This document shows positions 63,817-64,000 of a stretch of DNA of 64,000 nt, one piece after another. Position 1 is the stretch's first letter. Each line of letters opens with the position of its first letter. The notes below the pieces were generated by a model. It saw only the letters and a list, made by a program, of their open reading frames with translations, searched no databases and was not told the DNA's origin. The translations under genes were made by a program, and so were the position numbers. This stretch comes from Microcoleus sp. FACHB-61. GTDB taxonomy: Bacteria; Cyanobacteriota; Cyanobacteriia; Cyanobacteriales; Microcoleaceae. The stretch is taken from the NCBI GenBank assembly GCA_014695295.1, contig JACJNY010000070.1:62001-126000 (forward strand). Direction: 5' to 3'.

Positions 63817-64000
63817 ATGAGCGATCGAACCACTGTTAGACCTATAGAGATTCTGCTGATTGAGGATTCTCCCAGCGATGCCGATTTGGCAAGAGAAGCT
63901 CTCGGTCACGGTAAAATATTGAATAACTTGCATTTTGTGGAGGATGGAGTCGAAGCAATGAAGTTTTTGCGCAGGAAAGAACCCTATCTCAGGGTACCGC
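63817..64000 (+). CDS. Response regulator, Rcp1-like (cut by the window end)
   Basis: Starts at the ATG at 63817 with an AAGGA RBS 12 bp before it. The 61 visible residues include IEILLIEDSPSDADLARE, with the acidic residues of the receiver domain, and NLHFVEDGVEAMKFLRRK. This is the single-domain CheY/Rcp1 pattern that commonly follows phytochrome-like kinases. It is co-transcribed with the ethylene-type kinase and is its probable phosphorylation target. The phospho-acceptor aspartate lies beyond the window. Confidence 0.9.
   Translation, partial: MSDRTTVRPIEILLIEDSPSDADLAREALGHGKILNNLHFVEDGVEAMKFLRRKEPYLRVP

Overview
The window looks like chromosome from a filamentous, non-marine type cyanobacterium of the Oscillatoriales (Microcoleus/Oscillatoria/Phormidium-like). 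The reasons are the frequent GCGATCGC (HIP1) octamers, typical cyanobacterial genes (sbtA/sbtB bicarbonate uptake, ndhM, DUF1823, an ethylene-receptor-type kinase, small cyanobacterial proteins), loosely packed genes, and many spacers filled with short tandem repeats and small interspersed repeats. The genus is inference. No nitrogen-fixation or heterocyst genes are seen.

Layout. 0.1-3 kb: dxr, a phosphoribosyltransferase and a divergent pentapeptide-repeat protein. 3-9.4 kb: a gene-poor, repeat-rich stretch with a pair of paralogous small proteins, two small membrane proteins and decayed IS630 and IS5-type transposases. 9.4-19.6 kb: an RTX calcium-binding protein, then three consecutive large TPR proteins fused to a GT61 glycosyltransferase, a methyltransferase plus GT61, and a sulfotransferase; the last two overlap by 8 bp. 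This looks like an assembly line for a sulfated or methylated glycan. 19.9-24.2 kb: a peroxiredoxin-glutaredoxin fusion, sbtA-sbtB, a glycolytic-type GAPDH and DUF1823. 24.4-28.6 kb: a CsgG-like gene with three in-frame stops, a family 25 glycosyltransferase and a membrane-anchored PP2C phosphatase, followed by an IS200/IS605-like end with no intact transposase. 29-34 kb: small conserved proteins, ndhM, a TerD-pentapeptide fusion divergent from a potassium channel with a zinc-ribbon tail, then tandem repeats.

34-48 kb: three paralogous histidine kinases (one degenerate), an exopolysaccharide flippase with a glycosyltransferase, and a two-gene permease system (DUF318 permease plus TIGR03943 protein). 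47.7-51 kb: dnaN, a strong oriC candidate (five exact TTTTCCACA boxes in two opposed groups) and dnaA, all in one orientation, with two small mobile repeats lodged between the boxes and dnaA. 51-56 kb: an HtrA/Deg protease, peptide deformylase whose 3' end is duplicated downstream, and a three-gene TerD cluster including a TerD-vWA fusion. 56-64 kb: lysS, transketolase, and an ethylene-binding-domain/PAS histidine kinase followed by a response regulator cut by the window edge.

The most distinctive features are the TPR-fused glycan operon, the ethylene sensor that keeps all seven ligand residues, and several small repeat families. Two of these repeats sit in frame inside the TPR genes, and one family shows terminal inverted repeats with apparent target-site duplications.
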